Shown here piece after piece: positions 53,386 through 63,920 of a stretch of DNA of 64,000 nt. The DNA lies in assembly GCA_949316235.1 (NCBI GenBank), contig OX438741.1:14199124-14263123 (forward strand), written 5' to 3'. A program made the translations under genes and the position numbers. This DNA comes from Oegoconia quadripuncta (taxonomy: Eukaryota > Arthropoda > Insecta > Lepidoptera > Autostichidae). Below the pieces are notes generated by a model. That model saw only the letters and a list, made by a program, of their open reading frames with translations, made no database searches and was not told the origin of the DNA. How positions within the stretch are numbered: the first letter of the stretch is position 1; each line of letters opens with the position of its first letter.

Positions 53386-53544
53386 AGACTTATGCACTTG
53401 GCCTAGGCCCGTGCAAAATTTTACCTCCTTGAAGAAATTAACTAACTAGAAACTAATATAAACTAAAATAATAATAATTGTATAACACCGACCATCGTCC
53501 TCTCCATAGCACGGCAAGCCATAACAATCGTCCTGTCATTCCAG

Positions 53545-55292
53545 ATAGCTTCCTAGACAACAAATTCCTGGGCACACATCTGGTTTTTCTAATCGCCGTC
53601 ACATTGTTACTGCGGGAGATTGAATTCTTCCCATCCGCACTATGGAAAAGATTCTCGCCGATTTTGTTTGTTTTAGAGGTAATTAACAATAAAATCTTTA
53701 TTGCAGGAACTTGTCCCATATCAATTTACATTAAAAAATACAATTTAAATTTAAAATTTAAATTCAACTTCAAAATTTAAAAATTACATAAAATTTCTAA
53801 TTTATCACATTAAACGATTATTATTATAATTGTGTCATTAGTATCCATAATTTAGTCATTTACATATTAAATATTATTTATGTATTTAAATAGTTATTAT
53901 TATTATTATTAAATTCTTTATTGCACACAAAAATAAAACATAAAGAACATTTAACATAGATGATGAAGTGTACAAAGGCGGTCTTATCGCTGATAGCGAT
54001 TCCAGACAAGCTCAGTTAAAGAAGCTTTTTTAATAAGTAGTTGGATAGTGCAAAGTAAAAGCTGAATAACTTTAAATATCAGTTGGTACATAGACGATAC
54101 ATAGAAAATACATAGGTATAGTTTGTACTTTATATTATTAAAATTATCATCTAGTATATAAATATTATATACAGCCATAATTATTTCATTTCTGGATGAT
54201 CTTGCTCTCTGCTCGAATGACGCCCTCAGGTTTTAATCTGAGCGTTCAGTATAATAACACCCTCAGGGGATTGTTGGGACTGCCTTCGCGCTGCAGCGCC
54301 TCGGGAATGTTCGCCGCTTGGAACACGGACGGCTTTCATGCCGTGCTGCGAAAGCGCGTGGCCTCTCTGAGGGAGCGGGTGAGGGGCGGTAACAACAGTC
54401 TCCTGAGGGTGATAGCCGAGAGAATAGATTATTAAACATAAAAGTGTACAATCATGTGACACCCTGTAAGGGCACCGCAAAAGTATGAGAGAGAGCTTCC
54501 TATAATTAATTATATTCTCTTAACTTAACTTAAAGAAATCTAACTTAAAGAAACCTAATGTGAAGGAATTCCGTATCAAGTATATTTCATACTTAATACA
54601 AAATTTCTTCACATTAACCTAGAACTTCACATTAAAGAGAACAAATGAAGAGGTGTTAGTGATGGTCAAGGAGAAGAGATGCCTGTTAGCCACAGTTGAG
54701 AACCGAAGTGGAAAGATGATAGGTCACTTGATACGACACGATATTTTTTTGAAGAACATAATTGAGGGAAAGATTGAAGGAAAGAGAGAAAGGGGAAGAC
54801 CTAGGCGTAATTACTTTGACCAAGTGAAAGAAAAGGTGAATGTCGTGTCGTACCAAGAGGTTAAAACGAGGGCGGAAAGTAGAGAGACGTGGTCGTTACT
54901 CCACCAACAAGAGCATAGCTCTTAAATTGAAGAAAAAAAGAACCTAGAATTAACTTAAAACAGTTTTCTGCCCATTTTAAAAACTTTTATAATATTAATT
55001 TAATTTTCAACCCGCCCATCTACTATATTATGCTTTAAATTTTCAGATACCAATATCAATATTAGTACTAGAGTCGTCCATCTTCCTCGTATGGAGAACC
55101 GTTCAGGAATATTTTTTATCTCGCGCCGATGATATCCTGGTACACCTGACTGAGGAGAAGGGTCTGGATTGGCTGATATGTTTGCTGTGTTGCGAGAAAT
55201 CTAATTGTACTGCCGTGCTGTCTGGTGTCATCCTCAAAATCCTCAGCTTCATTCTAATGATGGGTGTCTGCCTTGCTATTAAGGATTTCTGA
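53545..55292 (+). CDS. Last two exons of an unrecognised multi-span membrane protein (5' part not found)
   Basis: Exon A 53545-53678: acceptor CTGTCATTCCAG, frame SFLDNKFLGTHLVFLIAVTL, LLREIEFFPSALWKRFSPIL, FVLE, donor GAG|GTAATT. Exon B 55047-55292: acceptor AAATTTTCAG, frame IPISILVLESSIFLVWRTVQ, EYFLSRADDILVHLTEEKGL, DWLICLLCCEKSNCTAVLSG, VILKILSFILMMGVCLAIKD, F, stop. Both sides of the intron are phase 0, and exon A needs one base from an upstream exon. Together 125 residues with about three hydrophobic segments and a CLLCC motif. Upstream exons may be separated by the R1 insertions at 51.6-53.4 kb. I cannot assign a family. Confidence 0.55.
53907..54030 (-). mobile_element. LINE 3'UTR with hairpin (intron of the membrane-protein gene)
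   Basis: Plus strand TTCTTTATTGCACACAAAAA, ATGATGAAGTGTACAAAGGC, GGTCTTATCGCTGATAGCG. Reverse of the copy at 59.47-59.60 kb; hairpin at 53986-54000. Confidence 0.8.
54195..54490 (+). mobile_element. LINE reverse-transcriptase C-terminal fragment
   Basis: LSVQYNNTLRGLLGLPSRCS, ASGMFAAWNTDGFHAVLRKR, VASLRERVRGGNNSLLRVIA, ERIDY, stop. The RGLLGLPRRCSAS-MFA pattern is one I associate with lepidopteran LINE ORF2 ends. It lies in the intron between exons A and B. Confidence 0.75.
54637..54925 (+). mobile_element. RTE-like LINE 3' end, a diverged subfamily
   Basis: KEKRCLLATVENRSGKMIGH, LIRHDIFLKNIIEGKIEGKR, ERGRPRRNYFDQVKEKVNVV, SYQEVKTRAESRETWSLLHQ, QEHSS, stop. Intact frame for 90 residues but diverged from the 22.8-kb copy. 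Also in the membrane-protein intron. Confidence 0.8.
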
Positions 55293-55370
55293 AAGTAAAC
55301 GCTGCAATTCCCTCTTTCTTTTTTCATTTTAAATGTATTCTAGATTTTATTTATTATTCTAGATTTTATT

Positions 55371-55640
55371 GACAACATGTTTGGTGTAGTGGTTAGAAAC
55401 TCTGACTACCTATACCAAATGGTCGCGGGTTCGAATCCCGCTAGGGGCATTTATTTGTGTGGTGAATACGGACCTGTGTACCCGAGTCATGGATGTTTTC
55501 ATTTATAATAAGCATTTATTTACAAAAAACAAATGTATTTGTATCAACCATCTGGTATCCACAACACAGGCCTATAGTTGCTGACTGTGGAACTAGATGG
55601 GGCTGTGTGTATGTCCAAGGATATTTATTATTATTATTTA
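55371..55640 (+). repeat. SINE-A, full length
   Basis: GACAACATGTTTGGTGTAGT, GGTCGCGGGTTCGAATCCC, CTAGGGGCATTTATTTGTG and body; tail meets the tail of a SINE-B in opposite orientation. Confidence 0.9.
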
Positions 55641-55840
55641 TTTATAATTTATAATTTATTGCATAGACATAAAAGCTTGTAATAACGGATAAACATATGA
55701 AATGATTTTATATAAACGTCCATGACTCTGGAATAAATGTCCAAATTCATCACACAAACATTTACCGCACCGATTGGAACCCGCAACCGTTGGTTTCACT
55801 GACAGGGTCATTCATTATCCATAACACCAATCGGTTGTAA
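55641..55840 (-). repeat. SINE-B, decayed
   Basis: Minus strand CAACCGATTGGTGTTATGG, GAAACCAACGGTTGCGGGT then a damaged B box (GGTTCCAATCGG) and a shortened body. Confidence 0.78.
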
Positions 55841-55966
55841 TGTTTTTCGAGCGTATGTGTATGATTTCTATGTTACCTCCTGTAGCCGACCGATTACGAA
55901 GTGCGAGGTTTTATTTTGAACCTGACTGAAGTTGGTTGTAATATAAATTTTTGGCGGTTCAATTAA

Positions 55967-56054
55967 TATAAATATACATACCTTGAGGACATAGGTAATG
56001 TTTGTATTTATCACACAAATATATGCCCCTAGCGGGATTTAAACCGGCGACCTT
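55967..56054 (-). repeat. SINE-A head-side fragment
   Basis: Plus strand GTATTTATCACACAAATATA, TGCCCCTAGCGGGATTTAAA. Confidence 0.65.
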
Positions 56055-56148
56055 GTCGCGGTTCTGCGAACGCTCAGGTGCTGTAGGTAGATATAGGAAT
56101 TGGGTGCCGTAGACGAGGATGAGGTTCAGGGTCGTAGATTTCAGGCCC

Positions 56149-56210
56149 CTACCAGGACTGCAGCCACTGACGAACGATGAAGAAGGTGAAGGGCAGGAAG
56201 AAGGGATAGG
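56149..56210 (-). CDS. Weak candidate terminal exon
   Basis: On the minus strand an acceptor-like TTGAATTTTCAAG precedes AYPFFLPFTFFIVRQWLQSW and a stop at 56149. GC-rich continuation CGTCTACGGCACCCAATTCC could be 3'UTR. It is hydrophobic and unlike its surroundings, but no partner exon was found and two frames are open. Confidence 0.2.
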
Positions 56211-57014
56211 CACTTGAAAATTCAATAATGTAATAATAATTTAAAGAAAGAAATAAAAGGAAAAGAAAAGAATAGTTTGGCTCGCAAGCTGCGTCCAGAC
56301 TGACTAGTTTTTGAAAATAATTTAGAATTCCGAATTTTGAATAATGTTCCAAAAAAGAAAACGCCAAAGAGATTACCGAAAAGAAGACGGAATTTAGAAG
56401 AGGTTGTACACCTCGTTACAACCTCTAGACATAGTGATCATGGTCGTAACCACTACACCAAGTTCATTGGGAACTGTTAAAAAAAAACGAGGAAGTAGAT
56501 ATTTCCAAATGGAGAAGAAGAATATAGAATCGTTGCAGATTGAAGTCTGATATGGCGACTACAGGGAGGAAGATCCCCCCCCCCCCATCCCCCCACTCCC
56601 TCAACCCCACATTCCACAGAGCAAGTTTCACAATGATGCAAGTTGACTCTCCTGTCTGAAACATTCTTACACAAATTTTAATATACAATATGGACTTTAA
56701 ATCTTGTATATTTGCCTACGGAATCCTAGTGACCAACGCGATGTAGGGTTGGGGTAAATGATGATCGATATCGATTCATTAATATATTTATTTGAATTAC
56801 TTTGTCTTTATGGGTGATTTTCGTGTAAATTAGAGGCAACTGCCCAACGTCTCCTCGTCCAGACTGCCTCAGTGCTTGAACACAAAAGTGTTTACATGTT
56901 CGGTTTGTACACTGATATATTTAACCTTCGGCCTTATAGAGGGTTCCCTTCACGGTATTCCATACAAACTTTCAAGTTCAAATGCATAAACCGATAATAA
57001 TGACGACGAAAAGT

Positions 57015-57284
57015 GACGACCTGTTTGGTGTAGTGGTTAGCAACTCTGACCACTATACCAAAAGGTTGCGGGTTCAAATCCCGCTAGGGGCATTTTGTAT
57101 GATGAATATAGGTATATGTTCCCGAGTTATGGATGTTTTTCATTTATATATGTATTTATTTACAAAAAAGAAATGTATTTGTGTAGTATATCAACCATCT
57201 GGCATCCACAACATAAGTCTGCTTGCTTAATGGAACTAGATGGCGTTGTGTGTATGTCCAAGGATATTTATTTATTATTATTTA
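57015..57284 (+). repeat. SINE-A, full length, with 122-bp 5' flank duplicated at 62.96 kb
   Basis: GACGACCTGTTTGGTGTAGT, GGTTGCGGGTTCAAATCCC, CTAGGGGCATTTTGTATG and body. The 5' flank from 56893 (TACATGTTCGGTTTGTACAC) is nearly identical to that of the copy at 63084. Confidence 0.92.
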
Positions 57285-57594
57285 TAATGATGAGGTAATG
57301 ACTATGGTGCTAACCACTGCTGGGTATGCTTTATCTAAAACCTTGCACAATATACATAGCTGACTAGAACCACACAAACGCCATGTTAGTAATAAGGAAA
57401 GAAAGGGACCGTTAGAACGAGACCGCCTATGATAGAGCAAGCTCCAGCATTTCTCTAAGATTATCAAATAAAAACCAACATTATAAATAATAGGTAAAGC
57501 ATACCTCACTATTATTATTTATGTATGTAGATTGTACAAAATGAATCGATTCGAGAAATCGATATTTCACTCGGCAATGATTGACATCACTAGA

Positions 57595-57720
57595 GCAACT
57601 GTTGCTGGGCGGGCGGCGGGACAGCCGCCGCGCCCGCTCTGGGCCAATCGGACGGTTATAGGAAATTCTTAGAGAATCATCTATATAGAGCTGATAATAC
57701 AACGGCGACTCACAAAGCAA
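57595..57720. promoter_or_regulatory. CpG-rich patch with CCAAT word
   Basis: TTGCTGGGCGGGCGGCGGGA, GCCGCCGCGCCCGCTCTGGG and GGCCAATCGGACGG contrast with AT-rich flanks. It resembles a promoter core, but no adjoining exon was identified on either strand. Confidence 0.3.
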
Positions 57721-57740
57721 ATATTAGCAGGTTTAATATA

Positions 57741-57791
57741 AGGTGTGATTGAGGTTAAGTGCAGACCCATTGTGTTTTTTTAAAAAAAAAA
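57741..57791 (+). repeat. SINE-C 3' end
   Basis: AGGTGTGATTGAGGTTAAGT, GCAGACCCATTGTG then an A-run. Confidence 0.75.
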
Positions 57792-57917
57792 CAGTTTATT
57801 GTGCAACCAAATTTTGTTATTACAAGAGTCCAGGGCTAAAGGTAAGAACAGTGGCCCCTTTAATTAATAATTAAGACTTTTCGTGTATAAGAACACTACA
57901 AACCTATTAACTTACTA

Positions 57918-58251
57918 ACCGCCTCCGTGGCTCAATGTAAACAACATTGGGTTTACGATTCGGAGGTCGCGGGTTCGATCCCCAGCGGGGTACATGTTTA
58001 AGTACTCGGTTTGGTTGGTGGTAGGGCATTTTAAATGTGCTAGCTAGCCAGACTAACACCATCTTATCTAAATCTGCCGCCAAGCAGCAATGTGAATAGC
58101 ATTGTTGTTTGTTGTCAGGGATAAGATAGCCAGTCCCCCAAATGTGTTGGGGTTTCCGGACAAGTACGCTTCCACCTTCGATCTCATCTTCACTTAACAT
58201 CAGGTGTGATTGAAGACAAGTACCAACCCGTTGTTCATTAAATAAAAAAAA
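57918..58251 (+). repeat. SINE-C, full length
   Basis: ACCGCCTCCGTGGCTCAATG, GGTTCGATCCCC, body with a short rearrangement (GTGCTAGCTAGCCAGAC) and A-rich tail. Confidence 0.9.
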
Positions 58252-58589
58252 ACCATACCTGTAAATAGTTTTCATTGTATAAACCAACCGTTTGCACTTT
58301 AAAGCTTAAAAATATTTCTTGACTGGAACTCTACATCAAAAAACTATTTAAGATAATCTCTAAGAAGGACTTACACAACGACACCCTACACGATGGGGTA
58401 CAAAAATAAATTCTTTACGTGTAGATATAAAAAAAAATTACAAGATTTTATTTTACCACTTTGTCTGATTAAATAAATATATAAGATTAAATAAATATAT
58501 AAGTTAATTGATTAAATATATAAGTTAACAGATTTTATTCAAAAAATAAAATTTAGAAATGTAAATTTTGTGAGTTGGACATTAATGGC

Positions 58590-58802
58590 CGCGCGCTCTA
58601 AGTACTTTGCCACAACACACAAACACGTGCCGCGGTATCTTTGAAGACGCCGAAAGGCGACCACTCGTCGCTCGCCGCCAGCGCTTGCCCCGGCGCCGCC
58701 GCGACTTGCCGTGATTAGTTGCGCCCTGTGTCCCTTTGGCCAATGGAACGTTGCCTGTTTTTTGTCATTGATAAAACAAGGTACAATCGAAATGAAGTAA
58801 GT
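58590..58802 (+). promoter_or_regulatory. CpG-rich island with CCAAT and E-box words, possible first exon
   Basis: AAACACGTGCCGCGGTATC, GCGACCACTCGTCGCTCGCC, CGGCGCCGCCGCGACTTGC, TTTGGCCAATGGAACG. It is followed by two donor-like words, CAAG|GTACAA at 58781 and GAA|GTAAGT at 58797. An untranslated first exon spliced to 59650 is possible but unproven. Confidence 0.35.
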
Positions 58803-58939
58803 CTGTTAACGTATATTTTCATTTGCAATTACATTTAATTTTTTTACTCGGAAACAAAATTTTTAAGGCTAGTTTTTTTAATAAATATATTATTTTATTG
58901 TCATGTACGTGCAATTGCCAAAGTTTGTCGGGTTAATTT

Positions 58940-59290
58940 TGTTAGACTCTATACAGGGTGTCCAGGAAATAATGGTCCAACCTATAACTATCGATAGCCC
59001 ACACCATGAATTGCAATTGCAATGAATGTAATAAAATTGATGACTTGCAGCACATCTGGATGGATTGTGTCCGCTACGCGCCTAAAAGGGATGCACTTAT
59101 AAGGTCGTTAGGGCTGAATCGGATCGATGTTGGGATGTACCATAACATATTGTCTGATTCAAGTTCAAGCTCAGCAAGGACGCTCAGCAAGGTCATGTTC
59201 GGTAAACATTTGTATTAGGATACGATGGGATTGGCATCGTCACTCTGTGTACAAAAATCCCTAAATTAAATAAAGATATAAAAAATTATA
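58940..59290 (+). mobile_element. LINE reverse-transcriptase C-terminal fragment
   Basis: NCNCNECNKIDDLQHIWMDC, VRYAPKRDALIRSLGLNRID, VGMYHNILSDSSSSSARTLS, KVMFGKHLY, stop. C-x-x-C..DD--H----C-Y is the end of LINE ORF2 proteins. AATAAAGATATAAAA follows. Upstream TATACAGGGTGTCCAGGAAA looks like a stray mariner-type end. Confidence 0.75.
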
Positions 59291-59474
59291 AAAAAAAAAC
59301 GAATGCAACATTATTTTTTGTACACTCGTCAGTCTGTTTACTCATAATGATGCTTTTTTATCTACTGATAAAAACGTAACATGGAAAAACTGGATATTGT
59401 AAAAATGTTACGTAATAAATAAATGTATTTTTAATTTTATTCTTAATTTAAAAATGATGAAGTATAGGAACAAA

Positions 59475-59600
59475 CTTCTTTAACTGAAGTTGTCTGGAAG
59501 AAATCGCTATCAGCGATAAGACCGCCTTTGTACACTTCATCATCTATGTTAAATGTTTTTTGTATTTTATTTTTGTGTGCAATAAAGAATTTAATAATAA
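59475..59600 (+). mobile_element. LINE 3'UTR with hairpin
   Basis: GTTGTCTGGAAGAAATCGCT, ATCAGCGATAAGACCGCC, GTGTGCAATAAAGAATTTA and (AAT)n tail. Hairpin at 59503-59517. Confidence 0.8.
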
Positions 59601-59649
59601 TAATAAGAACAAATATAAACAGGACTAAAATATGCGGTGGGTGTTACAG

Positions 59650-59768
59650 CTCCATATACTTCCACAACCACCCTCAGCAACCAACAGGCGTCAGTTCACC
59701 CCAGACCGTGTCAGTGAAAGGACGTTCTTATCTTCCCCTTGTACTTCGCGGCCGCGGGATATGCACAG
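59650..59768 (+). CDS. Candidate internal exon, product unknown
   Basis: Bounded by GGTGTTACAG and CACAG|GTATGT, both good splice words, and about 52% GC in AT-rich DNA. Two frames are open: SIYFHNHPQQPTGVSSPQTV, SVKGRSYLPLVLRGRGICT; and LHILPQPPSATNRRQFTPDR, VSERTFLSSPCTSRPRDMHR. No family is recognised and no flanking coding exon was found. Confidence 0.3.
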
Positions 59769-61765
59769 GTATGTGGAATATATAAAACCATACAATTACA
59801 TATTCAATAAGTAAATAGCAATGTTTAGTACAGATAATTTGTGGTGTTAGGGGATCGAAGTACCAGGCTTTCAGGACATGTTAAGAGATTCGAAGGACGT
59901 TCGGTCGTTTGTGCGGGATCAGTGGAGATCGCGCTCTGAACCACCGATGAATGCTGCGATCCCAGTGTTTATTTATGTTCTATGTAAATTTTCTTGATGT
60001 GTATGCCGTTGTGGGTAACGCAGATAGAATTTATGCTGAATATTGTATACCTAATGAGATAAATGCGTTATATGCAAAAGCAAAATAGATATGGAAAATG
60101 TTCTACCATTTTAGTAAATCGTAGTCAAACTCTGAACTCTTATAGTTTTGGTCAGTCTGTCTGTATATAATGATATGCTGACAGACAGATTGGCGTTTTT
60201 TCGATTGCTTCAGTATAGCCTCCCATTTTCGCTGAGAGTGTGAAATCGTTTTGGGGCTACGCGAAGGTTGAGGGCTCAAAGTTTATCGTCTAGGGCTACA
60301 GAATAAAAAAAAAATATTTCAAAAATGAAATTTTTTTATGCGAAAGGCGAAAGGATTTGAACTTAGGTCTACATTTAAAAACGAGTATTCGTCTATCTAT
60401 GATTGTTCGTGCTATAGGTGGTCCGTCAAATTTTCCCTATTATCCGTGTTTCTTCTTGTCACCATGAGCGGGTATTATCTTCCTTTTATTATTATTATTT
60501 TTATTATTATTGTATGAAACAAATCGTGAAAAAAAAACTCCTTTTTAATTCATTTTCAAAGTATCCGAAGGTTGTGAATTGCACGAGATGTCTGGATTTT
60601 TTTTTTTATAAAATGGTAACAAAACTTTAAAAAAATACTACATATCTAGTAGCATTAGTCCATGGAAATTACGATAAAACATTAGCTAAGCTAGACATAA
60701 CTCAGAACCGACTTAAATAATTGCTATCTTATAGAGAGGTACATTAGAGATGTAATTTTGAATAATTAAGCCTAAAAAAAGCGCTTAGTTTGGATTTTTT
60801 TAGAAAACCCTATTTTTAATTTGTATCTTAAATAACAATAAATACTAACTGATATTTAATTAGGTAGACTTTTTTTAAACACAGTTAAAAAACTAAGCAT
60901 GTTAGTATTCAGTATTCAGTACGTTTATTGCAGTATCACAAATATAGTAGTACATGCTTATGAGTAAAACTAGGTCTTAAATAAATATTTGTGACGCCCC
61001 GTTGGGGCATGGCAATGTTATCTTAAATTAGGAGAGGGCCTGACAGTTTATTATTTTTCTATACTTAACTATAGTTATTATCACAGTTATATACATATTA
61101 AGATTTTTTACATAAACATTTCTTAAAGTGGGCGTTGAGGAATCATAATTAAGTTAATCATAAATAAGATAACAAAGTATTTATATGATACCTAAGGATT
61201 CAAACATCACATAAATACCTTGCATTCATTTATAGTTGTTATAGTTAGGCATGCATGTGTTTTAGCTGAAAATGTCGTCGAGCTGCATTGTTTAAGAAAT
61301 AAAAATGAGAATTAATATTTTGTAACGATAATTTCCCTAAATGTTTGGAATTTATAGAAATACACATCAATTGAGCATTTTTTTTTAAAGAAACAAAATT
61401 TTCAAATCTAGCTTATTTATCTACTTAGTACTTGCGTTTCTTACAAATGCTTAATTTTTAGAAATTGTTACTACATTTACAACACTTTATTAAATGTTTC
61501 AAGGAAATCGCGGTTATTCGTTTTTCCGTGGTCAAACCGTATTTTCCCTGGGCTACATAATGTTCGTGTATGTCTGCGTATACTATGCGTATAACGGTGG
61601 CGTTTGGGTGATGGTTCTTAGCTGTGCTAGATGGACATCGGCTTAGTCGCTTCGAAGATATGGCCTTTAACACAGTTAATTTATTAATACCCGACTGCAA
61701 ACGACGGGTGTGGTGTGTTTGACTGCGTTGTGTATGCGTCCAATTTAAATTAGGAGAAACGTTTA
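59769..61765. other. No gene seen in about 2 kb of AT-rich DNA
   Basis: Segments such as GGGGATCGAAGTACCAGGC (59850) and TGACGCCCCGTTGGGGCATG (60990) are less AT-rich. The second carries a hairpin GCCCCGTTGGGGC and lies downstream of ACGTTTATTGCAGTATCAC, which looks like a reversed LINE 3' end. No exon supported. Confidence 0.4.
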
Positions 61766-61805
61766 ATGATAATATGCTTTCTTAAAAAGGTTCTGTTTTA
61801 TACTA
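61766..61805 (-). mobile_element. LINE-E fragment
   Basis: ATGATAATATGCTTTCTTAA, AAAGGTTCTGTTTTATACT, the inner part of the LINE-E 3' end. Confidence 0.6.
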
Positions 61806-61809
61806 TAAT

Positions 61810-62425
61810 ACGTAGATAACGTCACGACCCTCATCCCAAATGGGGTGGTCAAAGACTTCCCATTGGGTGTTCCAAACGTTAAAAGTTTTCTTGGATTTAC
61901 TTGTAAGTAATATAATATACAAATATAACGTCACGACATTTATCCCAAATGGGGTGGTCAGAGGTATCCCTAATATTAGCGTTAGAGTTTTCCAAACATT
62001 GAAAGTTTAATGAAGAAGAATGATTCAAACAACATCCACGGTTCACCTTTCGAAATATACAGAAATTCATACGTGACCGGGGGTGAATCCACCGCCGTTA
62101 AAACGTGCAAATCTATTTATTTATTTTCGGGAAACTGACAGTCGTTACATTATAATGTTAAGTAGTACAAAATAGTTAGTTCATAGACAGAAATAGTCTC
62201 CACAGATAGCCAGAGATATCCCAAACATAGACGTTTAAGTGTTCCAAACATTAAATTTTAATGCTTGAAACAACATCTACGGTTCACCTTTCGAAATATA
62301 CAGAAATTCATACGTGACCGGGGGTGAATCCACCGCCGTTAAAACGTGCAAGTTATAGATGTTTTTTGGTGGAAAATCCCATAGTCTCTCTTCCCGTGGG
62401 TGTCATAAAAGGCGACAGAGCCTGT
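61810..62425. repeat. Composite MITE-like repeat with a direct duplication
   Basis: TTTATCCCAAATGGGGTGGT occurs at 61830 and 61940. The block CGGTTCACCTTTCGAAATAT, ACAGAAATTCATACGTGACC, GGGGGTGAATCCACCGCCG occurs at 62039 and 62279 with hardly a difference. Then GATGTTTTTTGGTGGAAAAT and TCTTCCCGTGGGTGTCAT. Same modules as 6.0-6.3 kb reversed. Confidence 0.75.
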
Positions 62426-62731
62426 CAGAGCAGGACCATTTTAATAATTTTCTGACATCTTGTTTAATCCTTGAGACAACATCCACGTTTCACCATTCGA
62501 AATATACAGAAAAGTACACGGGGTAAAATCGATCGCGCTTGAAACGTGCAACTCATAGATGTTTTGGTTGAAAGTCTCTTAGTCGCCTTTTATGACACCC
62601 ACGGGAAGAGAGCCTATGGGATTTTGGGTAGAACCCCGTGTACATTTCTGTATATTTCGAATGGTGAAACGTGGATGTTGTTTCAAGGATTAAACAACAT
62701 GTCAGAAAATTATTAAAATAGCATGTCCCGC
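62426..62731. mobile_element. Foldback element with arms of about 98 bp
   Basis: Left arm 62426-62524 (TTTTAATAATTTTCTGACAT, CAACATCCACGTTTCACC, ATTCGAAATATACAGAAA, GTACACGGGGT) is inverted at 62632-62731 with a few mismatches. The 107-bp spacer holds AGTCGCCTTTTATGACACCC and ACGGGAAGAGAGCC. Confidence 0.85.
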
Positions 62732-62961
62732 TCTTTAATAGAATGGAAATTCATTTTCCAATAAGAGGATTTTCAGTGGGCGACTGTGAATACAATACAT
62801 GCCATTTCAGTCTAAAATAAACAGGAATAATTTGAGTAGAACGTAAATAAAATGAAAAATCGTCAACGTTCTAACTGTACATTGGGATGAAACTCAATTC
62901 TGATATTCCGCGCGACACTTAATTGAGGAACGCGTGTTCAGAATGAAATATCGAACTGGGA

Positions 62962-63083
62962 TACATGTTCGGTTTGTACACTGATATATTTAACCTTCGG
63001 CCTTAAAGAGGGTTCCCTTCACGGTATTCCATACAAACTTTCAAGTTCAAATGCATAAACCGATAATAATGACGACGAAAAGT
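62962..63083 (+). repeat. 122-bp flank shared with 56893-57014
   Basis: TACATGTTCGGTTTGTACAC, TTAACCTTCGGCCTTAAAG, CACGGTATTCCATACAAAC, AAATGCATAAACCGATAAT. One visible difference (CTTAAAG versus CTTATAG) in 122 bases. Confidence 0.9.
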
Positions 63084-63370
63084 GACGACCTGTTTGGTGT
63101 AGTGGTTAGCAACTCTGACCACTATACCAAAAGGTTGCGGGTTCAAATCCCGCTAGGGGCATACGTTTGTGTGATGAATACGGACATGTGTACCCGAGTT
63201 ATGGATGTTTTCATTTATAATAAGTATTTATTTACAAAAAAAAAAAGTATTTATGTAGTATATCAACCATCTGGTAACCACAACACAAGCCTATAGTTGC
63301 TTACTGTGGAACAAGATGGCGCTGTGTGTATGTCTAAGGATATTTATTTATTTATTTATTATTATTATTA
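63084..63370 (+). repeat. SINE-A, full length
   Basis: GACGACCTGTTTGGTGTAGT, GGTTGCGGGTTCAAATCCC, body with GAACAAGATGGCGCTGTGTG and tail TTTATTTATTTATTATTATT. Head and flank are those of the 57.0-kb copy; the body is that of the majority. Confidence 0.92.
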
Positions 63371-63503
63371 ATGAAACTTGATACGTAAAAACAGTATACA
63401 TAGATCTAAAAAGTCAGTAGAAAACATTTTCAAAATATTGAATTTAAAAGAATATATTGCATTATTTCTGTTACAACGGAAACCTTAAGATCGCTCTAAT
63501 TAA

Positions 63504-63830
63504 GTTTTTTTTTAAGCACAACGAGTTGGTACTTCAATCACACGTGATGTTAAGTGAAGATGAGGTCGAAGGTGGAAGCGTACTGACTCGGAAACCCCAA
63601 CACATTTGGGGGACTGGCTATCTTATCTCTGACAACCGCAACACAACAATGCTATTAACATTGCTGCTTGGCGGCAGATTTAGATAAGATGGTAGTAGCT
63701 AGCCAGGCGGACATTTAAAATGCCCTACCACCAACCGAACCGAGTACTTAAACATGTACCCCGCTGGGGATCGAACCCGCGACCTCCGAATGTAAACCCA
63801 ATGTTGTTTATATTGAGCCACGGAGGCGGT
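63504..63830 (-). repeat. SINE-C, full length
   Basis: Minus strand ACCGCCTCCGTGGCTCAATA, GGTTCGATCCCC, body, tail. Confidence 0.9.
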
Positions 63831-63920
63831 TCAATATTCTATATTCTTTTTACCCGACAGCCCCTAAAAGGAGGATTATTCGAAAACTTACGTGAATCAA
63901 GTGGACCTGGAATCACTTTT

